A stretch of DNA of 64,000 nt from Halicephalobus mephisto. Its lineage: Eukaryota; Nematoda; Chromadorea; Rhabditida; Panagrolaimidae. The DNA lies in the NCBI GenBank assembly GCA_009193035.1, contig SWDT01000406.1:1-64000 (forward strand), given 5' to 3'. Of this stretch, positions 45,732 to 58,040 are shown in pieces. A program made the position numbers and the translations under genes. The notes beneath the pieces were generated by a model. The model saw only the letters and a list, made by a program, of their open reading frames with translations, made no database searches and had not been told where the DNA came from. How positions within the stretch are numbered: the first letter of the stretch is position 1; every line of letters begins with the position of its first letter.

Positions 45732-46557
45732 TGTAATTCTTACCATACGTTTTTGAAAGCTGATAATATTTCTATTTAACCATATTATAAAACAAACTTC
45801 CAAAAGTCAATTAGATGGAAAAGCTAACATAAAAATTGCAACTTTTAGGGTTTTCCTGTTATCACTTTTTCCATTTCTTTAATGATGAAGAAAATTCTTG
45901 TGTATACTACTCGTTTTCGTGTAGAAACTATTGTATAGCCTCATAATGTCTGATTTTTCTTTATTTAACAAAAAATTTCCTTTACTAAAAAATAGTTAAC
46001 TAATCTTATTCTGATTTTTCTTCACACAAAAAGAAGTGCATTACAACGACTTTAATATATTAGGTCCATTAAATACAATGCATCGATATCAGCTTAATGT
46101 ATCAATATGTTGAATATAACGTTTTTGATACATCAGAGCCGTTTTGATGTACCTATACATTATGTACAATGTACCCATTTTGTGTGTTATGTCGAATAGG
46201 AGTCATATTTGTTTTTATAGAAGCGCTTATATATGATTTTTTCACTAATTTATCTTCAAATAACTGATTAATTTCCTATACCAAACTTAATATTTAAGTT
46301 ATTACTAAGTTGAAATAGGTTGTAAAGTGGTCAAATAGCCCATAATAAACTTACCCATTTTTCGTAAATGTATTATACAATTGGAAGAAAACGGAGTTTT
46401 ATTTAGAAATACAGCCAAAGAATATTTGAGGCAAACGACTGATGCGTTATCAGTACGTTCTTAGCGATGTGCTGCAATAAACTTCTTATCTATATGATTC
46501 TAATAAAGCAATCTTCGACTTTTTTCTGATTGATCAGTTTTTTCATTTTTCAGTAAT
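45732..46557. promoter_or_regulatory. Shared head-to-head promoter region of the Hsp70 cluster
   Basis: The only spacer between divergently transcribed Hsp70-family genes. It contains GAAGAAAATTCTTG at about 45889, a partial heat-shock-element match (GAAnnTTC), and repeat R2 at 46025-46192. No full three-unit heat shock element was found, so heat inducibility is not established. Confidence 0.4.
46025..46192. repeat. TIR repeat R2, copy in Hsp70 divergent promoter
   Basis: Starts CACACAAAAAGAAGTGCATT, ends with the reverse-complement-like AATGTACCCATTTTGTGTG, and has an interior of ATGTATCAATATGTT/GTACCTATACATT palindromic units. Homologous to 49815-50006. Confidence 0.65.
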
Positions 46558-48864
46558 ATGTCTTCAGAACCGAAAACTCCTGAATGTTTTGCCCTAGATC
46601 CAGGGGCTGGATCTCTCAGATTCGCCTACATAGATGATCGTGGACGTCCAGAACCCGCTATCGTCACGAATATCATGAGTTTGTATTACTTATAAAATTA
46701 TTTACAAAATGAGTGATTTTAGTCTAGTAATGATTTTAAAAATACATTTTGAAAATCTGTCGATGACTGATTATATAACGATTATATTTCAGATGATAGA
46801 CATTACAGTACGATGGCGGCGATGAGATTTCCTCCGTTGTTGCACAGGAGAGCCGCCCACAGCGATGCCAGACATATTGTTGCCGGTTGGTGTTATTTAT
46901 TAATTTAATAAGCATACAACCTTACTCCACAGAAGTTACTATCCATGTAGATACTGTACATGAACAATATCTTCCAAATTCAATAATCTAAAATCCCCCA
47001 TATCTCCTTAAACAAAAAACATCAAAATATCTAATTATATTCCGTTTTTAGGGTTCTAAAATGATTTTCTTTATTATTATTTATAATAATGAAAAATCAT
47101 AAAAATGATGATTTTCACGGAAATATGACTAATTTAGTGTAAAATGTTAATCACCTAGGCACACCTTCGGTTTGAGATATACATGAGTTTATTTCAAAAA
47201 ATAATCTTTTCTCTCATTTTTTACTTTAAAAACTAAAAATTTGAAAATATATAAATTGTCTTACCGTATTTTTGGAGTTCGAGGAATAGAGGAACTATCC
47301 CGGATACTCATTTGGGTGTACCTCTGCTATCACTAATTTCGATTGAATATAATTTTTTCTGACAAGAATTTAAAAACATGAAAAATCTGGCATTTTTTGT
47401 AAAATCAACTGACTTCAAAAATACTTTATCGATTTATACCATTAAAGTCTGAAATCAACCGACGTTTACGGATATCGATATCTTAAAAATAACTAAATTT
47501 TTAATATTAATCGTAATTCCTTTTCAGATGCCTTCAGAGCAACGTCGAATTATAAAGAGGGAATCAGCTTCTTTGTGAAGCGTGAAGCCGACTCTTATCA
47601 AATTCCATCTGAGAGAAGAGCAATGAAGAAACTGGAAGAACTGAGTGACAAAGAAAAGCAATTGTTGGAAGAAACTCATGAAAATATCCATCAAGTAGAA
47701 ATCATGAGTATAATGTTGAAGGACATTTCTGATATTGTCGATGATCGGTTGAAGAGAAAGGGGCTCTACGTCTGTGTTCCGGATGCTTCTGACATCAATC
47801 ACAGAAGAAAGTTAAGAAAAGCCCTGGAGTTAGCTTCAGAAAGACGTCGGGAAAAAATAAAAGAAAGAAACGTAATGGAGGAAATAACACCGATTCTGTT
47901 TATTCAACAATCAGCTGCCGTCGCTGAAATGGCCTTCCATAGGAAATCTGGAGATGTTTCTGACATCTTCAGAGCCAAAAAAGGGGAATATGACGGACTA
48001 GAAATTCCTCCTCGAAGGATCATCGTGGCCATCACCTTCGGAGCCGGACACTTCTCTGCTGGAGCTTACGAACAACAATTCTTCGAAAGATACGGTATCA
48101 TCAAATTGTGTGACTTCAGTGACGACAAACTCGGAGGAGAAGACTTGAATCAGAAACTGGCGGAATGGTGCCTGAATCACAAAGATATTAAGGAATATGC
48201 AGACAACTTGAGTAAGGACAAGAGACTTCTGAAGTTCTTCAGAGGGACCATGGAGCTGGTAAAGACCGATTTGAGTGGCTTAGATCCGGCTATTGCTGAT
48301 ATCGAGGTGACTGAAGACAAAGTCATCAATATAGACATCAGTCGAGAGACTTTCGTCGAAGCTTGTTCTGAGGTCTTTGATAAAGTTAAAGAGCATCTCG
48401 AAAAAATCTCTGAATATCTCAAAAACAGAAATCTCGTCTGCACTGACGTCATTTATGCCGGAGGATCTACAAGGATTATTAACTTTAAGAAGATTGTCAG
48501 CGACGTATTTCCGAAGGCAGGAATTGTCCGAAGTCTGAATCCCGACGAATGCCAAGTTCTCGGAACAGGACTGAAGGCGGGAATAAGGGACGGGATCCAT
48601 AGACTAGCCTACGCTGAATGTCAGGACACCCCCATGGAAACTCGTTACATAACCATCGATGGAGTCAAATTCTATCTGACAAAAAAAGAAGAAAGCATCC
48701 AGAACACTCCAGAAAGATGGATCAAGACACTTAATGGATCTGAAGAGATACCCTATCCCGATGATAACAACAATAATTTAGAAAAGAAGACAAAAGAATT
48801 AAGATGGACACCAGATGTGGAATGCGATATCCGTAGGATGATCAGAGATTATCCCGAAGGATAA
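46558..48864 (+). CDS. Degenerate Hsp70-fold protein (pseudo-chaperone candidate 2)
   Basis: Exons 46558-46678, 46793-46885 and 47528-48864, about 516 residues. The ATG follows TTTTTCAGTA, a trans-splice-like acceptor. Hsp70 nucleotide-binding landmarks are in order but altered: CFALDPGAGSLRFAYI (canonical DLGTT), ILFIQQSAAVAEMAFHRK (NEPTAAALAYG), IIVAITFGAGHFSAGAY (FDLGGGTFDVS), DKLGGEDLNQKL (conserved), VIYAGGSTRI (conserved) and SLNPDECQVLGTGLKAG (INPDEAVAYGAA). Loss of the phosphate-2 DxGGG and its Asp argues against normal ATPase activity, though residual nucleotide binding is possible. After the NBD only about 100 residues remain, with no recognisable substrate-binding beta domain. A long insert around 80-160 replaces the usual lobe IB region. 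Confidence 0.72.
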
Positions 48865-49288
48865 TAATTGAGTGTTAGAACATAAAAGAGCAAAATCTAG
48901 AATCAAAGACGATGTATTTTACATAATTACTTATATTTATTTGCAGACACAAGGATATATATGCTTCATTCTTGAAGGGAATCAAGGTAGTTAAAGGAAT
49001 ACTTTTATTAATATATCGATTATATAGTATCGTGGGTAAGCACTGCATGCGATTTGAAATTTAAATTTTTCTCGAAACATTTGGTATTTTGGAAACTGAT
49101 AGACCCTCTACCTGTGTCCATCCTTGTTCAAATATACTATAATAATAAACAATTAAAGTACCACTGTATCTATATTTATTGGTTGTTAACCATAATTATT
49201 TTCCAATTCGAATTTTTCAGATGTAAATTATGTTTTTAGAATCTAACTACGGTATTTGGAAGCAGAAGCTTTACGAACCGAATACTTA
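48865..49288. other. Spacer between degenerate Hsp70 and Hsp70-2
   Basis: 424 bp on the same strand. Contains TTTTTCTCGAAACATT near 49066 (one TTCnnGAA pair) and two candidate acceptors (TTTTTCAG at 49220, TTTTTAG at 49239) just upstream of the next start. No other feature. Confidence 0.45.
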
Positions 49289-51908
49289 ATGGCGAACCTT
49301 ACTACGGAACCCATAACTCATACTTACAAACCCGAAACTGATGTTATCGGAATCGACTTGGGCACTACAAACATCGTCTGTGCTCTCTACAAGGCCGGGG
49401 ATACTAAATGTGACGTTCTTTCTTTCACCGAGGGAAGAAGACTTATGCCTTCCTACGTTGAATTTAACGAGTTAGGGGCTTGTAAGAGTTACGGAGATCA
49501 GGCAGTTCGAAAACGGAAGACGAATACTGGATACGTTCTATATGGTTTGGATTTTTCGTAATTACTATAGCTTTAAAGAATCAGTGATCGACGGAGATTT
49601 AAAGAGACATAGTTGTTCAATTTCAACTTTAACGGGAAAGATAGTTTCACTACTTCTAACACTGTTTTCAGTGTTTTTCGAATACTTCTTGGGTTACTTT
49701 TATATTTACTAGATATCATGTGCTTTCGTCGATCTAGTGAGTATAAAAACGAAAGAATATTGAGAAAGTATCCAAAGCAATGATAGAAATAGCGAATCTA
49801 CCGTTTGTACTAGAACTACACACAAAAAAGGGTACATTAGAATGACTTTAATACATCAAATCCATTGTGTTTAATGTACCAGAACATTAAATGTGATGCA
49901 CTGATATCAACTTAATACATCAGTACATTAAGCATAATGTACCTTATGCATCAAAGTCGTTTTAATGTATCGGTACATTGTATATCATGTATCTTTTTTA
50001 TGTATAGTTGAGCAACTTTATCTGTTTTTACAATGAAATCAAATTATCAAATACGTCTTTGTTACTCTACTAAAGACAGTTATGACAAACATAAGACCTA
50101 AATTTGACGAAAGAATCATTGAGTCTTCAAGAAATCAATAAATGAGTTGCAAAATAAATTACTTTTCCTTACACTTTTTTCCGAAATTTTCTTTTCAATA
50201 ATGAAGAAGTATTTTCAACAAAATTGATAATTCCAACTTCTCTATGATATTGACTAATTTTTAACTTTCTTCTGATTTTTATAAAAAACTGATTTCAGAT
50301 GCAAAAAGGATGATTGGACAACCCTATTCTGACAAATTCAACCTCCACTCTGCCTATTGGGCCTTTACTGTTAAAGGTAACAAGAATGGGAGACCGGTTT
50401 ATGTGCTTCCCAATAAATATGAAATTTTGCCCGAAAAAGTCTCCACGGAGCTTCTGAAAATCGTCAAAAAGACAGCCGGAGAAAAAATTGAAGGTGGAAA
50501 GATCACAGACTGTGTCATCACAGTTCCTGCTTATTTCTCCATGGAACAGAAACAAGCAACACAGGAAGCAGCAAGAGACGCCGGACTTAATGTCCTTTCT
50601 CTCATGACAGAACCTGTGGCTGCTGCATATGCCTACGGTTTCGATCATCCTAAATTCGACGGATTCACGCTGTTCGTGTTCGATTTGGGCGGAGGAACCT
50701 TCGATGTGACCATCATCAAGTACGAAAACGGACAATTTGTCACAAAGTGCATCGATGGAGACAACAACTTGGGAGGAAGGGACTTTGGCAACGTCATTTT
50801 CGAGCATGTGAAACAAAAAATCAAATCTATCGATTTCGCCGATCCTAAAAACTACGATAAAAGAGTCAAATTGATGGAAAAATGCGAAGAAATCATATTT
50901 AATCTAAGTCAAGCCGAGAAAGAAGTTCTCCAACTAGAAGATTTCAACGACACTGGAACAGTGGAAATCAATCAAAAACTTTTCAAAAAATTAACCAAAG
51001 AATTAACAGACACTATTTCTCACATCTGCAATAGGACTTTGGAAAATGCCAATACAACCCCTGACGAAATCGACAAAGTCCTCCTCATCGGAGGGGCTTC
51101 TAGAATGAAGATCATCAAAGATCTTGTTCAAGATATTTTCCCCAACCAAATCCAAGACGAAAAAGGAGGAGCCAGTGTCGATGAAGCCGTCGCCATCGGA
51201 GCATCAGTCAGAGCAGCTCAATTAAGGGATCCCAACCACAAAGATAAAAAAAATTTCGTCGACGCTTTACCGATCGGAGTCGGTATCGGTCTTGTCGAAA
51301 ATCAATACAGTATCGTCGTCAACAGAGGAACCCATTTCCCTACAAAAGTTAAAAAAAGATATTTCACAAGTAAAAACAATCAAGAAGAAGCTCATATCGT
51401 AATCTACGAAGGTGAAAGATTACTTGCAGATAAAAACCGAAAATTAGGAGAAATCCTCCTTAAAGGACTTCCCGAAGGACCCGCAGGGGATGTCTACGTA
51501 GACGTTTTTTTCCAATTCGATATAAACGGAATCTTAACTGTTCATGCAAAAAGTCAAAATGGATATGAAGAAAAATTCACAATAAACTACAAAGAACAAC
51601 GAGATCAAGGAGAACCCATCGAAGACTTAATCCGACAATTCGAAAGTTGTCGAGTCGATGACGAAGGAAAACAAATCATCGCCAGTGCCAGAGCCAAGTT
51701 ACTCCAAAACATCGAGTACATCAGAATAAAAGCTAACAAAAGCATGCCCAGCAAGGACAGAGACCGACTCCAGAAGAGATGCGAAGAGGCAGAAAAAATT
51801 CTCAACGGAAAGAAGGATGATGAAATTTCCATCGTCAACATGATCCAAACGTTAGAAGACGAAGCTAAAAAAGCATTTAAAGGCCAACTTTTAACTAGTA
51901 ATTTTTGA
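49289..51908 (+). CDS. Divergent Hsp70 family chaperone 2
   Basis: Exons 49289-49544 and 50299-51908, about 621 residues. The first ATG after the TTTTTAG acceptor at 49239 was taken as start. Motifs: DVIGIDLGTTNIVCALY, VITVPAYFSMEQKQATQEAA, FVFDLGGGTFDVTII, NNLGGRDF and VLLIGGASRMKIIKD, so the ATPase core looks intact. The linker lacks DLLLLD (KNFVDALPIGVGIGLVEN). The substrate-binding domain includes VIYEGERLLADKNRKLGE and FQFDINGILTVHAKS, followed by a helical lid ending LLTSNF without EEVD or KDEL. It shares the unusual SRMKII signature with Hsp70-1, so both belong to one divergent nematode subfamily. The 754-nt intron contains repeat R2. Confidence 0.92.
49815..50006. repeat. TIR repeat R2, copy in Hsp70-2 intron
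   Basis: Starts ACACACAAAAAAGGGTACATT and ends ATGTATCTTTTTTATGTATA, an imperfect inverted match, with interior units such as CATTAAATGTGATGCACTG and TGTATCGGTACATTGTAT. Homologous to 46025-46192. Confidence 0.65.
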
Positions 51909-51949
51909 TTAAATAATCAACAATTCATTCAACATAAAAAAATAAATTG

Positions 51950-52766
51950 TTAAACAGAAGCTTGAACAGGGGGTTCGTAGTCATCTGGTCGGCTGACAAC
52001 TTCTCCAGTTTGGGCAGTGGCTCCGTCAGCTCCATGGAGGTCAGCGAGACGACCGTGCTCAAACTTCGGCTTCTTAAGGACCTTGACCTTGCGAATGTGT
52101 ACATCCTGAAGAGGATGAAGGTAGTTGCATTTGCGTTCAATATCCTTCTCAATGGATCCAGCGATGAGCTTCTTGACAGCAGTCTTCAAATCAGAGCCGG
52201 AAATCTCACGAGTAATGTTCTCAACCATACGAGCACGAATAGCTCTAACCTTCGAGGATTGAGCATAGGTGGTCTTTCTCACTTGATGAGCATCACGCTT
52301 GGTGAATCCGATGCAGAAGACTCGGAGGAGATAGCCATCGCTAGTACGGACAGTCAGAGAAGTCTCGATCAAAGTGTGCCATTTGCGGACAATGGAGCAG
52401 AGCTTATCACGAGTGAAACTCATTCCGTGGAAGTTGGTCAAACATTCACGTCCCTGAACGTCTTCACACATGAGACGGAACTTCTTGAAGTCAGTGTCAA
52501 CTCCGTTCAAATCTCCAAGAGAAACTTCATAGACACGACCTTTAAGGTAGTCGCTAGCAATACCTAAAGCACATCCCGTCAATTCCAAACAAAAAATCAC
52601 AAAACTTACGAGTTCCTTGAGTACGGTTAACCAAAGTTTTTCCGATTTGACGGTTAGTGAACATAGAAGGGGCCTTGACGTCATACCACTCCTTACGAGT
52701 GAAGGCATCAACAACCTTCTTCTTGTTTCCCTTCTTAACCATCTTCTTACTTTTGCCGACAGCCAT
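51950..52766 (-). CDS. rps-1: Small-subunit ribosomal protein eS1 (RPS3A)
   Basis: Exons 52766-52610 and 52563-51950, about 256 residues, the normal length for eS1. It begins [20 protein letters not shown], then [56 protein letters not shown] and [18 protein letters not shown], all diagnostic. It is a structural 40S protein near the mRNA exit. The start is the conserved MAVGK after AACC; a CTTCTTTAG acceptor 40 bp upstream may be the trans-splice site. The stop of the topoisomerase gene lies 178 bp upstream on the same strand. Confidence 0.97.
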
Positions 52767-52943
52767 GGTTAGCTTCAATGGATTCGCAAAAATGCGACAG
52801 GTGCCCTAAAGAAGTAAACAATAAATTCTAAAAAACTGAAATCCAAAAAATATATCCACGGCCAAAAACCGTTAATCCACACATCTATATCAATAATACC
52901 CGTCAAGTATTCTAAACCCGTAAAAAACCATTAAAACAAAAAA

Positions 52944-55215
52944 TCACGTAGCCCAAGAAAAAAAATTGCATTTAGTTGAGTCATTTCTATCCTTGGAACA
53001 TGCAAAAAATTGTTTTCCACGATTTCTTTCTGTATTTGCCGTTCTAAGCGCAGCAGGAATTCCACATTGGCAATTCGGTTGTTGGCCTTGTTGTTGTTGA
53101 TTAACTTGTCTAACAGGATTAAATTGAGCTCTTTGAGTAGGCCGTTGAGGAGGTTGCACATTTCCACCACCTCTATTTGTTCCTCTTGTGCCTCTACTAT
53201 TATTATTTCCACCTCTTTGACCACCAGCATTCGGTCTACCAGCATTAGCAGCTCTAACAGCATTCTGAAGTCCCATTCCTTCTTGATCCAAATACCTTCT
53301 AAAAATTTGTGACAAAATCATAATTCTATCTTCTGCTCTTTGAAAAATATTCTTATAACATCTCAATTGTTCTTGTAAGACAACATCTTTCGCAATTTCA
53401 CCAGTACAAATTTTCGCAAGTTGTGATTCCAAATTTGCTCTTAACACGGGTTTGCTCATTTCGAAACCCATTTCATTATACGCATCAACTAGAGCTAATC
53501 CTAAAAATCCTGGTAAAAATCTTTTGTCCGCATTCAGGGTCACATATTGTCTTTCTTTAATCTTCTCAATATGTTCAGCATGAGTAGCATCAGTTCCAAT
53601 TCCATGTTTATCCATTAATGCAATCAAATCAGCTAAAAAACCAAATTATTAAGTTTAAGAAATAAACCTCAAACCTTCATTCAACAATAATGGCGGTGTT
53701 GTTCTTCCTTCATCCATCGTAACCTTAAAATCTCTCAATTGTTCACCTTCATTATACATTGGCAAAAATTTAGCATTCCAAGTTTCATACTTGTAAACTT
53801 CCAAGTATCCCAAATCCTCGATAATAATACCATTAGCAATAAAAATCTCATCCGAAACACATGCCTTAACTGTTGTTTCTTGTCCTTTTGCATCTCTTGA
53901 CAAACATGCCAAAAAATGTCTAACAACAAGTTCATATACAGGCCAATTAACACCCAATTCCTCCTTCGTTGCATGTTTTAATGGATGAATCGGTGGATGT
54001 GCTTGATCAGTTTTCTTTCCATTCCTTGGATTAGGTCCACCACGTTGTAATATATCATTTGCAAAATTTCCCCAATCAGAATTATTAGTTTGTTTTTGAA
54101 CACATTCTGTCAAATTAATATCTGGTGGAAAAATATTCGTTTCTGTTCTTGGATAAGAAATAAAACCTTGAGTATATAATTTCTCAGCTGCTGCCATTGC
54201 ATTTTTTGCTGACATTTTTAATTTCCTTACAGCCAATTTTTCAAACTCAACAGTATCCAATCCAACAGGTCTCCATCTAGATTTGGGAGCTTTTTTAACA
54301 TTGATAATCGTCGCAATTCCATTATCATTACATTCATCCAGGAACATTTCAACAACTTGCTTGTTGAATAACCGATTCCTTTCCCACGAAAACTGAACAT
54401 TGTGGTTATTCCTTGTGTGATGTCCAATCAGTTTCCAAAAGCATTCCGGAATGAATTCCTTGATGGCTTTGAATCTTTCCACCACAAATCCAAGGGTAGG
54501 AAACTGACATGATCCATAAGAAACGACTCCATCAATAATTTGAGGGAGACTATTCTGAAGATGAAGTGTTTGAAGTCTTGTAAAAGCAGCTCCAATCCTC
54601 AGATCCAATTCCGATCTACAATCAACAGCATCCACCATATGTTGATTCAATTGAGTAACGCTGTTCAGAGCTCTGTAAACAGCTGCACCAGTGATTTCAG
54701 AAAAATGAGCACGAAGAACTTCTAGTCGAGGATTAGCAACCAAGCACGACGCAACAACTTCTGCTCCAATGTTTTCTCCTTCTCTATCACAATCAGTCCA
54801 GATAATCAGGATATCCGCCGCCCTGCTTTCATCTCTAGAAATTCAGAAATTCATATATAAACAAGGGTAAAAAAACTCACTTTAAAGTTTGATCAATGGG
54901 CAAAAAATTCGGTGGCACAAATCTATGAATAGGAGCTTCAAAAAGTGTTGAAATAGTCATCAATTCCCATTTGTTATGCGGTGGAACAAAATCAATCTGC
55001 ATTAAATGACCAGATACAGAAGTCACTGAGAAATCAGCTCTTTGTCCTCGAAATGTCTGAGAAAATCTATAAATTTTGTTATATTTACTTCTTCCTTCAT
55101 GTCGTTGAGAATTTCCATTAGATAAAATACCCGCAATCCCTCTTGCTGCATCATTCTTTTCAGCTACACACAATACCCGCATTGCCGCTCTTAATGTAGA
55201 CGTCAATATGGTCAT
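52944..55215 (-). CDS. top-3: DNA topoisomerase III (type IA), TOP3A-like
   Basis: Exons 55215-54881, 54834-53675 and 53632-52944, about 727 residues, close to other nematode TOP-3 proteins. The TOPRIM motifs are RVLCVAEKNDAA and IIWTDCDREGENIG; the active-site tyrosine is in GFISYPRTET; LIALMDKHGIGTDATHAEHI is the conserved C-terminal core motif. A Gly/Asn/Arg/Gln-rich region leads to a GRF-type zinc finger (CQCGIPA..CSKDRNDSTKC) at the C-terminus. It acts with a RecQ helicase and RMI to resolve double Holliday junctions. The ATG at 55215 follows an ATTTTTAGGTGA acceptor and adds MTILTSTLRAA before a second in-frame Met, which could give mitochondrial and nuclear forms. Confidence 0.96.
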
Positions 55216-55383
55216 TCACCTAAAAATTTCAAAATAAATTCGGGCGCCAAAAGACAAAAATACTAGTTTGTCAAGAAAAGATTAGCAATAAAAAGATCAC
55301 AACAATTCAAGTATAGAAACGACTATAACGAATACGGTACAAACCCACAGGAAATCAACTAAACTTCTATTTCAAAATTAAAA

Positions 55384-57128
55384 CTAACTCGTTTCAACAG
55401 GATTACTAATATCCGTCGTTTTGTTCCTTGAATTTTCCCTGACGTGGTTGTTATATACATGACGATCTAGATTCCTTTTCGTGATCGTAGCATACGGACA
55501 CAGAAGACAACGATACGGTTTTTCCCCAGTATGACACCTCAGATGGACCTTCAAAGCCGATGTTGTTCTGAATGCCTTTTTGCACGTAGCACACTTGAAG
55601 GGAAGTTCTCCAGTATGAATCCGATAATGAGCGCGGAAATTATACTTGAAGAGAACCAATCCACATGAAGGGCACTCCATTCGAGCATGGTCTCGAGTTG
55701 ATGGATTAGACAACGAACCGCTTGGTTCTTGGCCGATGGATTCCTTCAAAGATAGAACATTATCCTTCTGTCGACTTCCCAAGTCTGCTTGGTTAGAAGC
55801 AAAATGCGGATCGCTTCCGACAGGCTCCTCAACAAGAACCCTACCTGCATTGGATTTACTGCACTGTTTGACTGCTTTGCAAATCGCGTCAACTACACAA
55901 GCATCTACGTGCTTCAAGAAGTCAGGATATTGAGAAGGGGGGTACACAACCCCGCATTCATCACAGACAAGCGAGTCACGCTCTTTAGACTCATCCACAC
56001 GAGATCTTTTGGCTGGTGGAGGGGCGGTTTTTTCACTGGGCACTTGAGAAGTTGTTTCACATCCATCAACGAGTTGAATATTCTGGAAATTAAAGAACTA
56101 GTATTGTGAAAATCCAAAAACAAGTTTTTTACAGATTTCTAAAATTTAACAAAGACTAAAATGGTTTAGAACTTTGGTTTGCGGGATAGTAGATTTCTAA
56201 TCTTACACAACGATTTCATAGTCAACTTTTCAGAGCTACATATTCTGTCTGGAGAAGTCTAGGAATTTCTGAATCGGAGTATAGAAAACTTGATCCATTG
56301 TTTAAGGTTAATGGTTATATATGAAAGTACTAATAGACGTACAAAAAATTACTACTAAAATCCAAATAACGTAGTGAAGGAGGATTGCAAATAAAAAATT
56401 AAACAAATTTAGAAACTCACATTTTGGGCTTCTACGCCTTCGCTTGGAGAATCTTCAAACACAATTTCGTTCCCACATTCGTCGACAAAGATGTATCCGT
56501 CCTTGGAAGCCATGGCTTGAGCCGCTATGATCGGATCGATCGGGTTCCCGAATTCATCGACGTACTGAGCGTCCAAAACCACAGAATTGCCAGATATAGG
56601 AGTAAACGTCACACCAGGTGGAAGTTCATTCAAATATGCTATCGGCTGGTTATCTCCATCGAAAAACTGCAAAATTTGTCCGGCTTCGTCCGTGACTTTG
56701 CCTTCAACTCCATTTAGGAAAACTGTGGGAATATGAGGAAGGACATAGGTTTCCCCTTCGTTGATACTGGTGCTTGTAGACACCCTACTTCTGTCATCGT
56801 CGAGAATCTCATAATGGAAGTCATTGGAGCTGGTTCCTGGGTAATTAATCTGATACTGGGCTTCCCGCTCCATCATGTCCAAAGTCGGAGGTTGCAGGGA
56901 TAACCCACCCTCGAAACCGTCGGCACTGGAGGAGTCGTCGTGTCCGGAGACGTAGTACACAGGGCCTTCATTCGCGGCATGCTCGAACACGGAACTAGGA
57001 GGATCGTAGGTAGAATTCAGAACGAAATTGGGATCTTCCGGATTCGAATCCATATATTCATTGTTTTCCAGAAACTGTTGTTCGATGAATTCTTGATCGT
57101 CATTCTGGTTCGGCAACAGGGAGGACAT
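55384..57128 (-). CDS. C2H2 zinc-finger protein
   Basis: Exons 57128-56421 and 56082-55384, about 468 residues. The acidic first 236 residues (rich in Asp, Glu, Ser, Pro) contain GNPIDPIIAAQAMASKDG and look like a transactivation or interaction region. Then come a basic PPPAKRSRVDESK, a plausible nuclear signal, and a Cys/His pair (CDECGVVYPPSQYPDFLKH) that may be an atypical finger. Three consecutive C2H2 fingers follow near residues 350-430, joined by the classical linkers HTGELPF and HTGEKPY; the third has an aromatic-poor CLLCPYATITKRNLDRH. This suggests a sequence-specific DNA-binding factor. Its stop is 168 bp before the topoisomerase start. Confidence 0.9.
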
Positions 57129-58040
57129 AATGGATACGTAAGAAATGAAAAAAATAAAAATTTACAACATTCTAAGCCGGAAATTAAACGAAATAAGCAA
57201 AGTCGCAACGACCGAATTTCCAAAGAAATTTGGGACCGACCAAACAAACGCTTCTCAGGCAAGGTTTTCGTGGCGGGAAACCCGACTCGCGGTAGGGCCA
57301 GCAGGACGTTGTTTGTCTTTCATGTTCGTTTTCCAACTTACAGGAAAATCATTTCTCGTTTTTTTAAAATACACCATATACCATTTTAAAGCTTTTCAAA
57401 TGTGTATTCAGTCTGCAATCCAATTTTATTAAATATTCTTTTCAAGAGAAATAATTTCGAAAATCCGCAAATTTCCATTTTTGATCATCTTTTAAAAGAA
57501 TTAGGCAACTGCGATTGATGTAAAAAAACAGATTAAATTACAAAGAAGAATGATTGAAATTGATGAAATTAAAGGAAGAAATGAAGGATCTGAAAATGGG
57601 AAGTGGAAACTTGAGCAGGTGATATATGAACTTTTATAAACTTGTCCAATTTTGTCTTCTCAAAAAACGGTTAAAAATAAAAAACTAAAGAAATATAATG
57701 AATTAAAAATCAACTTGGATTTACTTCTAAAATTACATCAATTACATTTTCGTTTGTGATGTATGAAATTAAAAAATCCAATTCTTCAGAAGCACGGTTG
57801 CCTAAAGTTCACCGAAGATTCTGAATATGCATTTATGTATTTAATAAGTTACAAAATAAGTTATACCTTGTTTTGGAAACTGCCTCGAGTGAATCTCGAT
57901 ATATGAAATTCCGCAAATTTGCCTTACTTTTTCCGGAAGAACATCCACCAAAAATTAATAATTTTAAATATATCAATAAATCACAAAATGATCTACATCT
58001 TCCAAAAACTAAAAATTTTTATTTTTTCACAATTCTAATT
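57129..58040. other. Spacer between carboxylesterase and zinc-finger gene
   Basis: 912 bp, AT-rich with runs of open frame near the edges that are shadows of the neighbouring genes. It would hold the zinc-finger promoter. No gene or repeat recognised. Confidence 0.45.

Noticed and set aside
45732..46557. Heat-inducible promoter of the Hsp70 cluster
   Set aside because: Only a two-unit GAAnnTTC match was seen; not enough to claim a heat shock element.
49256..49288. Upstream extension of Hsp70-2 from position 49256
   Set aside because: The codon there is TTG, not ATG; the first ATG after the acceptor is at 49289.
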